The translations under genes were made by a program, and so were the position numbers. The notes beneath the pieces are model-generated. The model was given only the letters and a program-made list of their open reading frames with translations. It had not been told where the DNA came from and ran no database searches. 18,412 nt of DNA from an uncultured Clostridium sp. (GTDB lineage: Bacteria; Bacillota; Clostridia; TANB77; CAG-508), in NCBI GenBank assembly GCA_947062645.1, contig CAMSQT010000008.1, positions 1 to 18,412 on the forward strand, read 5' to 3'. Shown here one piece after another: positions 8,673-16,002 of this stretch. Each line of letters begins with the position of its first letter. Position 1 is the first letter of the stretch.

Positions 8673-9938
8673 ATGGAAGAAATAAGCAAAAAAGCAAATT
8701 ACTGTTTAAATTGCAAAGTAAAACCATGTGCAACAAAGGGATGTCCATTAGGAAATCAAATCCCACAATTTATAGAACAAATAAAAGAAAAAAATTATCA
8801 AAAAGCCTATGAAATATTAGCCGAAACGACTGTATTACAAGGTGTTTGTGGGAGAATTTGTCCCCATCAAAAACAATGCCAAGGTTCCTGTGTAAGAGGA
8901 ATTAAAGGAGAGCCAGTAACAATTGGTGATTTAGAAGCATTAACTTTTGATTTAGTGAACCAAGGGGACAGTTTGCTAAACTGTTATGCCCAAGAAATAT
9001 CCCAAAATAAAACCAATAAAAAGGTAGCCGTAATAGGTGGAGGACCAGCAGGATTAACAGCAAGTGCGTTTTTAGCAAAAGCAGGAATGAAAGTTACCAT
9101 CTATGAAAAGTATGATTATTTGGGAGGACTATTGGTACATGGTATTCCAGAATTTAGATTACCAAAAGAAGTAGTAAAAAAAACAGTTGATAGAATTTTA
9201 CGATTAGGAATAGAAGTTAAGTATAACCACCAACTAGGAAAAAATCTTTTTTTAGAAGATTTAGAAGCAAAATATGATGCTATTTTTTTAAGTATAGGAG
9301 CCAATCAATCTGTTAAAATGGAAGTAGAAGGAGAAAATTTAAAAGGTGTATTTGGTGGGAACGAACTTTTAGAATATAATCAGCATCCAGACTATAAGGG
9401 AAAAACAGTAGCAGTTGTTGGTGGCGGAAATGTAGCAATGGATTGTGCAAGAACCATTAAAAGATTAGGTGCAAAAGAGGTAAAAGTTATCTATCGAAGA
9501 GCAAGGGAGCAAATGCCAGCTGAGGATAAAGAAGTAAAAGAGGCAATGGAAGAAGGCATCGAGTTTCTATTTCAAAATAATATTGTAAAAATTACAGGAA
9601 ATGATAAAGTAGAAGAAGTAGAATTAATTAAGACTAAATTGGTGCAAAAGGAAAATGATACAAGACTGGTGCCTGTTAATATAGAAGGAAGTAATGAGAC
9701 GAAAAAAATAGATTATCTTGTTATGGCACTTGGCTCTAAAGTAGAACCATATGTTAGAAAGTTAGGATTAGCTACAAATAAATGGGGAAATATTGAGGTA
9801 AATGAAAAGTATCAAACTTCTAATCCTAAAATATATGCAGGTGGTGATTTGGCTGGCGTGAAAGGGACTGTTGCTTGGGCAGCTTTTTCTGGAAGAGAAG
9901 CAGCAAAAAGGATAGCAGAAAACCTAAAAAATGACTAA
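8673..9938 (+). CDS. GltD-like NAD(P)H-dependent Fe-S flavoprotein (glutamate synthase small-subunit family)
   Basis: This 421-aa oxidoreductase has an N-terminal double [4Fe-4S] domain, with Cys11, 14, 19 and 24 (CLNCKVKPCATKGC) and Cys59, 63, 69 and 73. It continues with an FAD-binding VAVIGGGPAGL near residue 126 and a nucleotide-binding VAVVGGGNVAMDCAR in the middle. GGD in the C-terminal block YAGGDLAG contacts FAD in this family. Relatives are the GltD beta subunit, NfnB and dihydropyrimidine dehydrogenase. No large GltB subunit is nearby, so the electron acceptor is unknown. Start ATG 8673 is chosen over the upstream TTG because TAAGGAA (8657-8662) precedes it and the promoter overlaps the TTG. 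It has no in-frame CGG. Its stop lies within the arm of the 9934-10125 inverted repeat. Confidence 0.88.
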   Translation: MEEISKKANYCLNCKVKPCATKGCPLGNQIPQFIEQIKEKNYQKAYEILAETTVLQGVCGRICPHQKQCQGSCVRGIKGEPVTIGDLEALTFDLVNQGDSLLNCYAQEISQNKTNKKVAVIGGGPAGLTASAFLAKAGMKVTIYEKYDYLGGLLVHGIPEFRLPKEVVKKTVDRILRLGIEVKYNHQLGKNLFLEDLEAKYDAIFLSIGANQSVKMEVEGENLKGVFGGNELLEYNQHPDYKGKTVAVVGGGNVAMDCARTIKRLGAKEVKVIYRRAREQMPAEDKEVKEAMEEGIEFLFQNNIVKITGNDKVEEVELIKTKLVQKENDTRLVPVNIEGSNETKKIDYLVMALGSKVEPYVRKLGLATNKWGNIEVNEKYQTSNPKIYAGGDLAGVKGTVAWAAFSGREAAKRIAENLKND

Positions 9939-10125
9939 AAATGCCCCATAAATGGCAAAATAAAAAGAATCTCGTTCAAGTAATTTTCATAGAAGTTCTA
10001 CGTTAATTTTATGGCACCCTTTCACGTCAAGCGTGAACTATTTCCATAAAATCATACTAGAACTTCTAATTTAATTACTTTCAATTCGATTCTTTTTATT
10101 TTGCCATTTATGGGGCATTTTTAGT
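9934..10125. repeat. 192-bp inverted repeat with perfect 38-bp terminal arms
   Basis: Bases 9934-9971 and 10088-10125 are perfect reverse complements over 38 bp. The interior is also nearly self-complementary: AGAAGTTCTA pairs against TAGAACTTCT, and ATTTTATGG against CCATAAAAT. The apex is TTCACG (10021-10026), a 5-base loop, then CGTGAA. The whole element would fold into one long hairpin in either RNA strand. It fills the gap between two convergent genes and overlaps the stop of the left one, so it may act as a bidirectional terminator. Its size and arms also resemble a MITE or REP-like element. No clear target duplication is visible. Confidence 0.85.
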
Positions 10126-10128
10126 TAT

Positions 10129-11229
10129 TTAGTAAGTTTTTTCTTCCTCTGTAGCACTTCCAAAAATAATCTTTTTAAGAGCTTTCATCACACGAAGAAA
10201 TACACTATCTTTTTTCGTAATAACCTTAAGTGAAGTTTCATATTCACCATTTTCTATTAAATTATATTTTTGTTCTAATTCTTCCATTTTAGAAACATAG
10301 TAGTCATTAAAGAAGGTGTAACCTTCTGTGAAACCAAGTAAATCTTTGAAAGTATATAGCTTTTTTCGATAAGCTTCAACACCTTCTAAATCACAAATCT
10401 TATCAAAAGCACTATTAAAATAACTAGAGATAATAAGATTTTGTGTTCTCATAAAGGTTAACGTTATTTCATGTTTTAGCTCATCAATCTTTTCAATCAT
10501 ACCATCTACTTTTTTATTTCTATCATCGATTTGAGCAATTTTATTATTAATTTTTATAATTTCTTCTTCATGTTCTAAAATGTCGTCAATTGCATTTTGA
10601 ACTGCCATAAACACTTTAGGAGATGTTAAAGAAGAAAAAGCATTTTTAAAGTTATCATTACTTTTCAAAGTACTTTCAAATAAAACATCTTCACCAGTTA
10701 AATAAGCTAATTGATTGACTAAACAGCATTCCAAAGGATAGTAGGAAGGACTTGTTGTTTCAAAACTAATACCAAAATATTTTACATATTCTTTTGGAAT
10801 TCCATTAATTTTAGAAGATATTAATTGAACAGCAGCTTCGTTTAAACCGAGTCCATAAATCTTAAATTCTGTATAATCACAAAGCCCCATTCTAATTAAA
10901 TAATTTCGTTTATCTTTCACTTCTTGTAGGTAATGAATACATTCGTGAATGGCAAATTCCTCTAAGTCTTCACTGGCAATATGTTCATTAAAATAAATAG
11001 AGGTATTTTTATAAAAATAATTAGCCTCTGCCATGCCTTCAGGCATTTTGGCACGGTACATATTTAACCTAGATAATCGAATAAATAATTCATTTTGATT
11101 AAAACCATAATCAGGGAAGGTATCACAAATTTTTTGTGATAGGTTTTTTGCCATTGAATTAATTTTTAGAGTATCTAAGGCTTCGATTACTTCAATTCCA
11201 TCTTTTTTTAAATCGGTTTCTATACTCAT
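10129..11229 (-). CDS. Unrecognised protein with an HExxH zinc-metallopeptidase-like motif
   Basis: This 366-aa soluble protein matches no family I can name. The sequence EEFAIHECIHYLQE places H95-E96-x-x-H99 in a predicted helix. A following GLGLNEAAVQ offers Glu131 as a possible third zinc ligand. This is the arrangement of gluzincin-type peptidases, so a zinc peptidase is possible. The region after about residue 215 is rich in charged helices and may be coiled coil. No signal peptide is seen. The start is ATG at 11229, with AAGGAG eight bases upstream, not the TTG six bases earlier. It has no in-frame CGG. It is transcribed convergently with the GltD-like gene. Confidence 0.75.
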   Translation of the reverse strand: MSIETDLKKDGIEVIEALDTLKINSMAKNLSQKICDTFPDYGFNQNELFIRLSRLNMYRAKMPEGMAEANYFYKNTSIYFNEHIASEDLEEFAIHECIHYLQEVKDKRNYLIRMGLCDYTEFKIYGLGLNEAAVQLISSKINGIPKEYVKYFGISFETTSPSYYPLECCLVNQLAYLTGEDVLFESTLKSNDNFKNAFSSLTSPKVFMAVQNAIDDILEHEEEIIKINNKIAQIDDRNKKVDGMIEKIDELKHEITLTFMRTQNLIISSYFNSAFDKICDLEGVEAYRKKLYTFKDLLGFTEGYTFFNDYYVSKMEELEQKYNLIENGEYETSLKVITKKDSVFLRVMKALKKIIFGSATEEEKTY

Positions 11230-11267
11230 AGACAATTCTCCTTAAGTTAATAATCTATCCTTATTAT

Positions 11268-11296
11268 ACTATAAAAAGAAGCTTCTTGTGTTTCAA
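11268..11296 (-). promoter_or_regulatory. Putative promoter of the HExxH gene
   Basis: On the minus strand TTGAAA (11296-11291) and TATAGT (11273-11268) are 17 bases apart, about 40 bases upstream of ATG 11229. A second TATAAT (11268-11263) overlaps but lacks a well-spaced -35. Confidence 0.5.
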
Positions 11297-11382
11297 AAGC
11301 ATTAAATGTTTTTTACAGTTTAATGACAGAAAAATTTACTATTCAAGGTCAAAAAAAGTCGAAAATTGTCTAAAACTTTTTC

Positions 11383-11411
11383 TTGACATATTAGTTCTAG
11401 GCGTGTATAAT
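11383..11411 (+). promoter_or_regulatory. Consensus sigma-A promoter of the coiled-coil gene
   Basis: TTGACA (11383-11388), a 17-base spacer and TATAAT (11406-11411) form a perfect consensus promoter. The gene is therefore probably strongly transcribed. A leader of about 37 bases precedes ATG 11456. Confidence 0.85.
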
Positions 11412-11455
11412 AATAAAACAATCGGTTGTAGAAAAAGTTGGAAAGGAGGAGAAAT

Positions 11456-11884
11456 ATGGATAACGAAATGAAAAATGAAATATTAGTAGCAATTGGAAGT
11501 GTTGATAAAAAAGTTGATAAGATGCAAGTAGAAATACAAGAAATAAAAACACAAGTAGCAAAAATTCCAAAATTAGAAAAACAAATAGAATGTTTACAAA
11601 AAGAAACAAGACAATTACAAACACAAATGACAGACTTACAAAAAGAAACGGGAAACTTACAAACACAAGTGACAGGCTTACAAAAAGAAACAAGAAATAT
11701 TAGTAGAAGCGTAGCTATTATAGAACACGAACATGGAGACAAACTAAGTATATTATTTGATGCTTTCACAGTCAACGAAGAAAAAGCAAAAGAACAAGAC
11801 AAAAAAATTAGTTTCATTCAGCACAAACTATCAAAACATGATCAAGAAATCTATTACTTAAATGCCAAAGTTCAAGGATTATAA
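11456..11884 (+). CDS. Small coiled-coil protein with 14-residue tandem repeats
   Basis: This 142-aa protein is highly charged and predicted to be almost wholly coiled coil. It has a heptad-like pattern through VDKKVDKMQVEIQEIKTQV and the repeat LQKETRQLQTQMTD, LQKETGNLQTQVTG, LQKETRN. AAAGGAGG precedes ATG 11456. It has a single Cys and no membrane segment or signal peptide. I do not recognise a named family; short repeat-bearing coiled-coil proteins are common in clostridia. The consensus promoter and strong ribosome binding site suggest high expression. It has no in-frame CGG; the ACG GGA at 11648-11653 is in phase as Thr-Gly. Confidence 0.75.
   Translation: MDNEMKNEILVAIGSVDKKVDKMQVEIQEIKTQVAKIPKLEKQIECLQKETRQLQTQMTDLQKETGNLQTQVTGLQKETRNISRSVAIIEHEHGDKLSILFDAFTVNEEKAKEQDKKISFIQHKLSKHDQEIYYLNAKVQGL
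11594..11695 (+). repeat. 42-bp tandem repeat inside the coiled-coil gene
   Basis: Unit 1 is 11594-11635, unit 2 is 11636-11677, and a partial third unit starts at 11678 with the same TTACAAAAAGAAAC opening. The unit is exactly 14 codons, so changes in copy number would keep the frame. Confidence 0.85.
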
Positions 11885-11886
11885 AA

Positions 11887-11923
11887 GCCTATTAGAACTT
11901 TAAAAATAAAAATTCTAATAGGC
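11887..11923. terminator. Hairpin between convergent genes, likely leuS terminator
   Basis: GCCTATTAGAA (11887-11897) pairs perfectly over 11 bp with TTCTAATAGGC (11913-11923). Read on the minus strand it is followed by TTTTAT, so it best serves leuS. On the plus strand it directly follows the coiled-coil stop but lacks a good T-run. Confidence 0.7.
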
Positions 11924-11936
11924 AATCCATTAAAAA

Positions 11937-14328
11937 TTATTTCACAACAATATTGTAAATTTTATTTTTAACATAAATTTCTTTTACAATTGTTTTTCCC
12001 TCTAATTTAGAATCAATCATATCATGAGCCTTTTGTTTCACAATAGACTCCTCTTCATCCGGTGTAATTTGGATAGTAGCCTTTAACTTACCATTTAACT
12101 GAATTGGTAATGTAATTTGGTCAGCAACCGTTTTTGCTTCGTCGTATTGTGGCCACTTTTCATAAGAAATAGTATTGGTATGTCCTAAAACATTCCATAA
12201 TTCTTCTGTAATATGAGGTGCAACAGGATTTAGCAATTTTAAGAACCCTTCTGCAAAGCAAAGAGGAAGAACTTCTTCTTTATTAACATGGTTAACAAAA
12301 ATCATCATTTGTGAAATAGCGGTATTAAAATTCATAGTTTCATAATCATTAGTAACTTTTTTTACCGTATAATGATAAATCTTTTCTAAGTTAGAATTTT
12401 GTTCGTTCTTGATTTTTCCAGATTCGGTATATAATCTCCAAACTCTATCTAGAAATTTTTTAGAACCATCAATTCCATTTGGATCCCAAGGCTTAGCAGC
12501 TTCAATTGGTCCCATAAACATTTCGTAAACCCTTAAAGCGTCAGCTCCATATTGATTTACCATATCATCTGGATTAATAACATTACCTTTAGATTTACTC
12601 ATTTTTTCTCCATTGCTACCTAAAATCATACCTTGATGGCGAAGTTTAGCAAATGGTTCTTTAATAGGAACAACTCCTTTGTTATATAGATATTGGTTCC
12701 AAAATCTTGCATACAATAAGTGACCAACAGCATGTTCTGGACCACCAACATATAAATCAACTGGCAACCAATATTCTAATAACTTTTTATTGGCTAGCTC
12801 GTCTTGGTTTTTAGGGTCAATATATCTTAAAAAATACCAACTAGAACCAGCGCTACCTGGCATAGTACTTGTTTCACGTTTTGCAGGTTTGTCAGCCCAT
12901 TTTGTATTTAACCATTGGGTAGCTTTATCAAGAGGGGAATTTCCTTCTTTTGAGGGAGCATAATCTTCTAATTCTGGTAAAACTAAAGGTAAATCACTAT
13001 CTGGCAAAGAATTCATTTTCTCGTCAACATACACAACAGGAATCGGTTCACCCCAATAACGTTGTCTTGCAAAAATCCATTCACGAAGCTTGTAATTTAC
13101 TTTTTTTGTTCCTAGCTTATTTTCTTCTAACCAAGCAAGCATCTTAGAAATAGCTTCTTCTTTGTTTAGACCATCTAAAAAGCCAGAATTGATATGTAAG
13201 CCATCTTCTACATAAGCTTCTTTTGCAATATCGCCACCTTCTAATACAGGAATGATAGGGATATCAAATTTAGTTGCAAATTCGTAATCTCTTTGGTCAT
13301 GAGCAGGAACTGCCATAATACAACCAGTTCCGTAACTTGCTAAAACATAATCAGCAATCCAAATCGGAATTTCTTTACCATTTGCAGGGTTAATAGCATA
13401 ACTACCTGTAAATACACCAGTTTTATCTTTACTAAGTTCGGTTCTTTCCAAATCACTTTTGCTAGCTGCTAATTTTTTATAATCTTCTACAGCTTGTTTT
13501 TGTGCAGGATTTGTAATTTGATCAACAAGAGGAAGTTCTGGTGCTAATACACAATAAGTAGCACCAAATAAAGTATCTGGTCTGGTGGTAAATACGGTAA
13601 AATCTAAGTTATTATGATTTGCTACTTTAAATATAACTTCAGCACCTTCGCTACGACCAATCCAATTTTTTTGGATTTCTTTCGTAGATTCTGGCCAATC
13701 AATATCATCTAAACCATCTAACAAGCTATCGGCATATTTAGGAATATCAAGTACCCATTGCTTCATATTCTTACGAACAACAGGGAAGCCACCTCTTTCA
13801 CTTTTACCATTGATAACTTCGTCATTGGATAATACACAGCCTAATTCTTCACACCAGTTAACAGGCATCTCTACTAATTTGGCAAGACCGTCTTCAAATA
13901 ATTGTTTAAATATCCATTGTGTCCACTTATAATAGTCTGGGTCACATGTAGAAATTTCCTTGTCCCAATCAAAAGAAAGACCAAGCATTTTTAATTGTTT
14001 TTTGAAGGTTTCGATGTTAGATGCTGTAAAACCAGCAGGGTGATTTCCTGTCTTAATAGCATATTGCTCAGCAGGAAGCCCAAAAGCATCCCAACCCATA
14101 GGATGTAGTACATTATAGCCTTGCATCCTTTTCATTCTAGACATGATATCAGTTGCGGTGTAACCTTCTGGATGTCCTACATGTAGACCTTGTCCGTGAT
14201 GGATAAGGGAACATATCTAAGGCATAGAATTTTGGTTTTGAAAAATCCCATACATCAGTAAAGAAGGTTTTGTTTTCGTCCCAATAGTTTTGCCATTTTT
14301 TTTCGATTTCATTAAATTTATATTCCAT
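11937..14328 (-). CDS. leuS: Leucyl-tRNA synthetase, with one in-frame CGGA site
   Basis: The enzyme charges tRNA-Leu in the cytoplasm and is essential. On the minus strand ATG 14328 follows AAAGGGG. Skipping the C at 14196 converts 2392 bases into exactly 796 aa, normal for bacterial LeuRS (about 805 aa). The class I signature is HVGH (residues 49-52) within PSGQGLHVGHPEGY, and KMSKS is at 575-579. The editing-domain block with GTGCIMAVPAHDQRDYEFA is intact. The CGGA supplies Gly45, a nearly invariant residue just before the HIGH-type motif. Without the skip translation would end within about 16 codons. No other LeuRS is in the window. An essential gene interrupted this way argues for efficient skipping or a sequence error, not decay. 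Confidence 0.95.
14193..14196 (-). other. In-frame CGGA +1 site 10 (leuS, Gly45)
   Basis: On the minus strand the context is CCA TCA C GGA CAA GGT. Skipping the C gives PSGQGLHVGHPEGY, which matches the bacterial LeuRS consensus without gain or loss of a residue. Confidence 0.9.
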
Positions 14329-14360
14329 ATGTAAGCCCCTTTCGCTTTTTAATTTTTTCT

Positions 14361-14389
14361 ATTATACAACAAAAATAGCGTTGTTTCAA
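14361..14389 (-). promoter_or_regulatory. Promoter of leuS
   Basis: On the minus strand TTGAAA (14389-14384), 17 bases, then TATAAT (14366-14361). The leader is only about 30 bases, too short for a T-box, so leuS does not appear to be controlled by tRNA-Leu sensing here. Confidence 0.75.
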
Positions 14390-14417
14390 GGCTTTTTTAC
14401 GGAAAAACGAAATCGGC

Positions 14418-14446
14418 TTGAATAACCAAAAGAAAAATGATACAAT
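14418..14446 (+). promoter_or_regulatory. Promoter of the HD-domain/topB operon
   Basis: TTGAAT (14418-14423), a 17-base spacer and TACAAT (14441-14446) are divergent from the leuS promoter. GAGGTG (14456-14461) and ATG 14467 follow. Confidence 0.65.
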
Positions 14447-14466
14447 AAAAACCACGAGGTGAAACC

Positions 14467-15231
14467 ATGATAGAAATCCAAAAAGCAAAACAAGCTTTAA
14501 AAAAATATGTAAGCCAATACGATTCAACTAATGATAGAATACGAGTCAAAATAGGGCATATCGAAAGAGTTTCCCAAAAAGCAAAGCAAGTAGCAACAGG
14601 CATAGACTTACCAGAAGAAGATGTAAAATTAGCAGAACTAATAGGGTTACTACATGATATAGGAAGATTCGAACAAGTAAGAAGATACAACACTTTTAAC
14701 GACCAAAAAAGTATCAATCATGGAGAATTAGGAGTACAAATACTATTTGAAGAAGGAAAAATAAGAGAATTTATCGAAGACCCACAATATGATAAAACGA
14801 TAAAAACAGCAATTCTAAATCACAGTCGAAACAAAGAAGATATGAAAATAGATAATGAAAAAGAATCATTACATTCCAAAATTATTCGTGATGCTGACAA
14901 AATTGATATTCTATACATGTTAACCTTTGAAAACAAAGAAACCGCATGGGGAAGTAGTAATATCGAAAAAGAAAAAATCTCAAGCGAAATATACCAAGAA
15001 TTTATGGAAAAAGAAGTTGTTTATTATCCAAAAAGAAAAACAGCAGCAGATGTACTAGTAAGTCACTTTGCTTATGTATTTGACTTTAATTACAACCAAG
15101 GCTTACGAATAATACAACAAAACGAATCTTTTAAAAAGATATATCAAAGATTTCAATTTGAAGATCAAGAAACACAAGAAAAATTTGACCAAATCTATCA
15201 AAAAGTAGAACAATATTTAAAAAAGAAATAA
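14467..15231 (+). CDS. HD-domain phosphohydrolase-like protein (copy 1)
   Basis: This 254-aa cytosolic protein has the HD metal site: His27-region helix, His63-Asp64 in LIGLLHDIGRFEQ, a later NHS block and DADKID in IIRDADKIDILYML. HD proteins hydrolyse phosphate esters such as nucleotides or signalling nucleotides; the substrate here is unknown. It is a tandem paralogue of the next gene, with HD at the same residue position. It is first in a probable operon with HD copy 2 (10-base gap) and topB. It has no in-frame CGG. Confidence 0.82.
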   Translation: MIEIQKAKQALKKYVSQYDSTNDRIRVKIGHIERVSQKAKQVATGIDLPEEDVKLAELIGLLHDIGRFEQVRRYNTFNDQKSINHGELGVQILFEEGKIREFIEDPQYDKTIKTAILNHSRNKEDMKIDNEKESLHSKIIRDADKIDILYMLTFENKETAWGSSNIEKEKISSEIYQEFMEKEVVYYPKRKTAADVLVSHFAYVFDFNYNQGLRIIQQNESFKKIYQRFQFEDQETQEKFDQIYQKVEQYLKKK

Positions 15232-15241
15232 GGGGAAATAA

Positions 15242-16000
15242 ATGTTAGACATAGAAAAAGCCAAAAAGGAATTAATAAAACATGTAAAAGAACAAAAAAT
15301 CGATAACCCAAAAGTAGAAAACAAATTAGCCCATATCTTAAGAGTAGCAAAAAACAGCAAGGAATTAGCAACGAATTTACAATTACCAAAAGAACAAGTA
15401 GACTTAGCAGAACTAATAGGGTTACTCCATGATATAGGAAGATTTAAGCAGTACAAAATAACAGACCAAAACAAAGAATTTAACCATGGAGAAGAGGGGG
15501 TAAAACTTTTAAAAGAAGACAACTACCTTCGAAAATACATAGAAGAAGACCAATATGACGACATCATTTTAACTGCTATTTATGAACATAACCGATATGA
15601 ATTAACAAAAGGGCTAACCAAGGAGCAAGAGCTATTTTCTAAAATTATAAAAGATGCTGACAAAATAGACCTAATCTATGAAGGAGCTAAAATTTATTGG
15701 AAATCGCCAGAAGTAACCAAAAGCATAGAAGAAGGAAAACTAGAACCCAAAATGTTACAAGACTTTTATCAAGAAAAATTAGCAGACAATCGAAATGCCA
15801 AAAGTAAGATAGACCAAGTATTAAGTTTTATTTCATTTGTATTTGACTTAAACTTTTCCTATAGTTTGCAAGAAATAAGAAAAAGTGGCAATATCGATAA
15901 AATGATTGACCGTTTTTGCTACAAAGTAGAAGAAACCAAAGAAGAAATGAAAAAAGTAAAAGAAGTAGTAAACGAATATCTAGAAAGGAAACAAAGATAA
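15242..16000 (+). CDS. HD-domain phosphohydrolase-like protein (copy 2)
   Basis: This 252-aa paralogue of the preceding gene has His63-Asp64 in LIGLLHDIGRFKQ, FNHGEEGVKLL, and DADKIDLIYEGAK. AAGGGGAA precedes ATG 15242, ten bases after the previous stop. The C-terminal half has diverged from copy 1 except for the FVFDLN(F/Y) segment. The substrate is unknown. It has no in-frame CGG. The topB start lies two bases after its stop, so the three genes are probably co-transcribed. Confidence 0.82.
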   Translation: MLDIEKAKKELIKHVKEQKIDNPKVENKLAHILRVAKNSKELATNLQLPKEQVDLAELIGLLHDIGRFKQYKITDQNKEFNHGEEGVKLLKEDNYLRKYIEEDQYDDIILTAIYEHNRYELTKGLTKEQELFSKIIKDADKIDLIYEGAKIYWKSPEVTKSIEEGKLEPKMLQDFYQEKLADNRNAKSKIDQVLSFISFVFDLNFSYSLQEIRKSGNIDKMIDRFCYKVEETKEEMKKVKEVVNEYLERKQR

Positions 16001-16002
16001 AA

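Noticed and set aside
11278..11287. AGAAGCTTCT palindrome as an operator
   Set aside because: It is a 10-base AT-rich palindrome with no second copy or matching regulator nearby; too weak to call.
11320..11817. Long antisense reading frames opposite the coiled-coil gene
   Set aside because: They are shadows of the repetitive codons on the plus strand, with low-complexity Phe/Leu/Val products and no ribosome binding site. The plus-strand gene has a consensus promoter and strong ribosome binding site.
14193..14196. prfB-like programmed frameshift
   Set aside because: No stop codon, no CUU-type slippery codon and no internal Shine-Dalgarno is present at the sites.
14329..14466. T-box riboswitch for leuS
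   Set aside because: The promoter lies about 30 bases before the ATG, leaving no room for a T-box leader.
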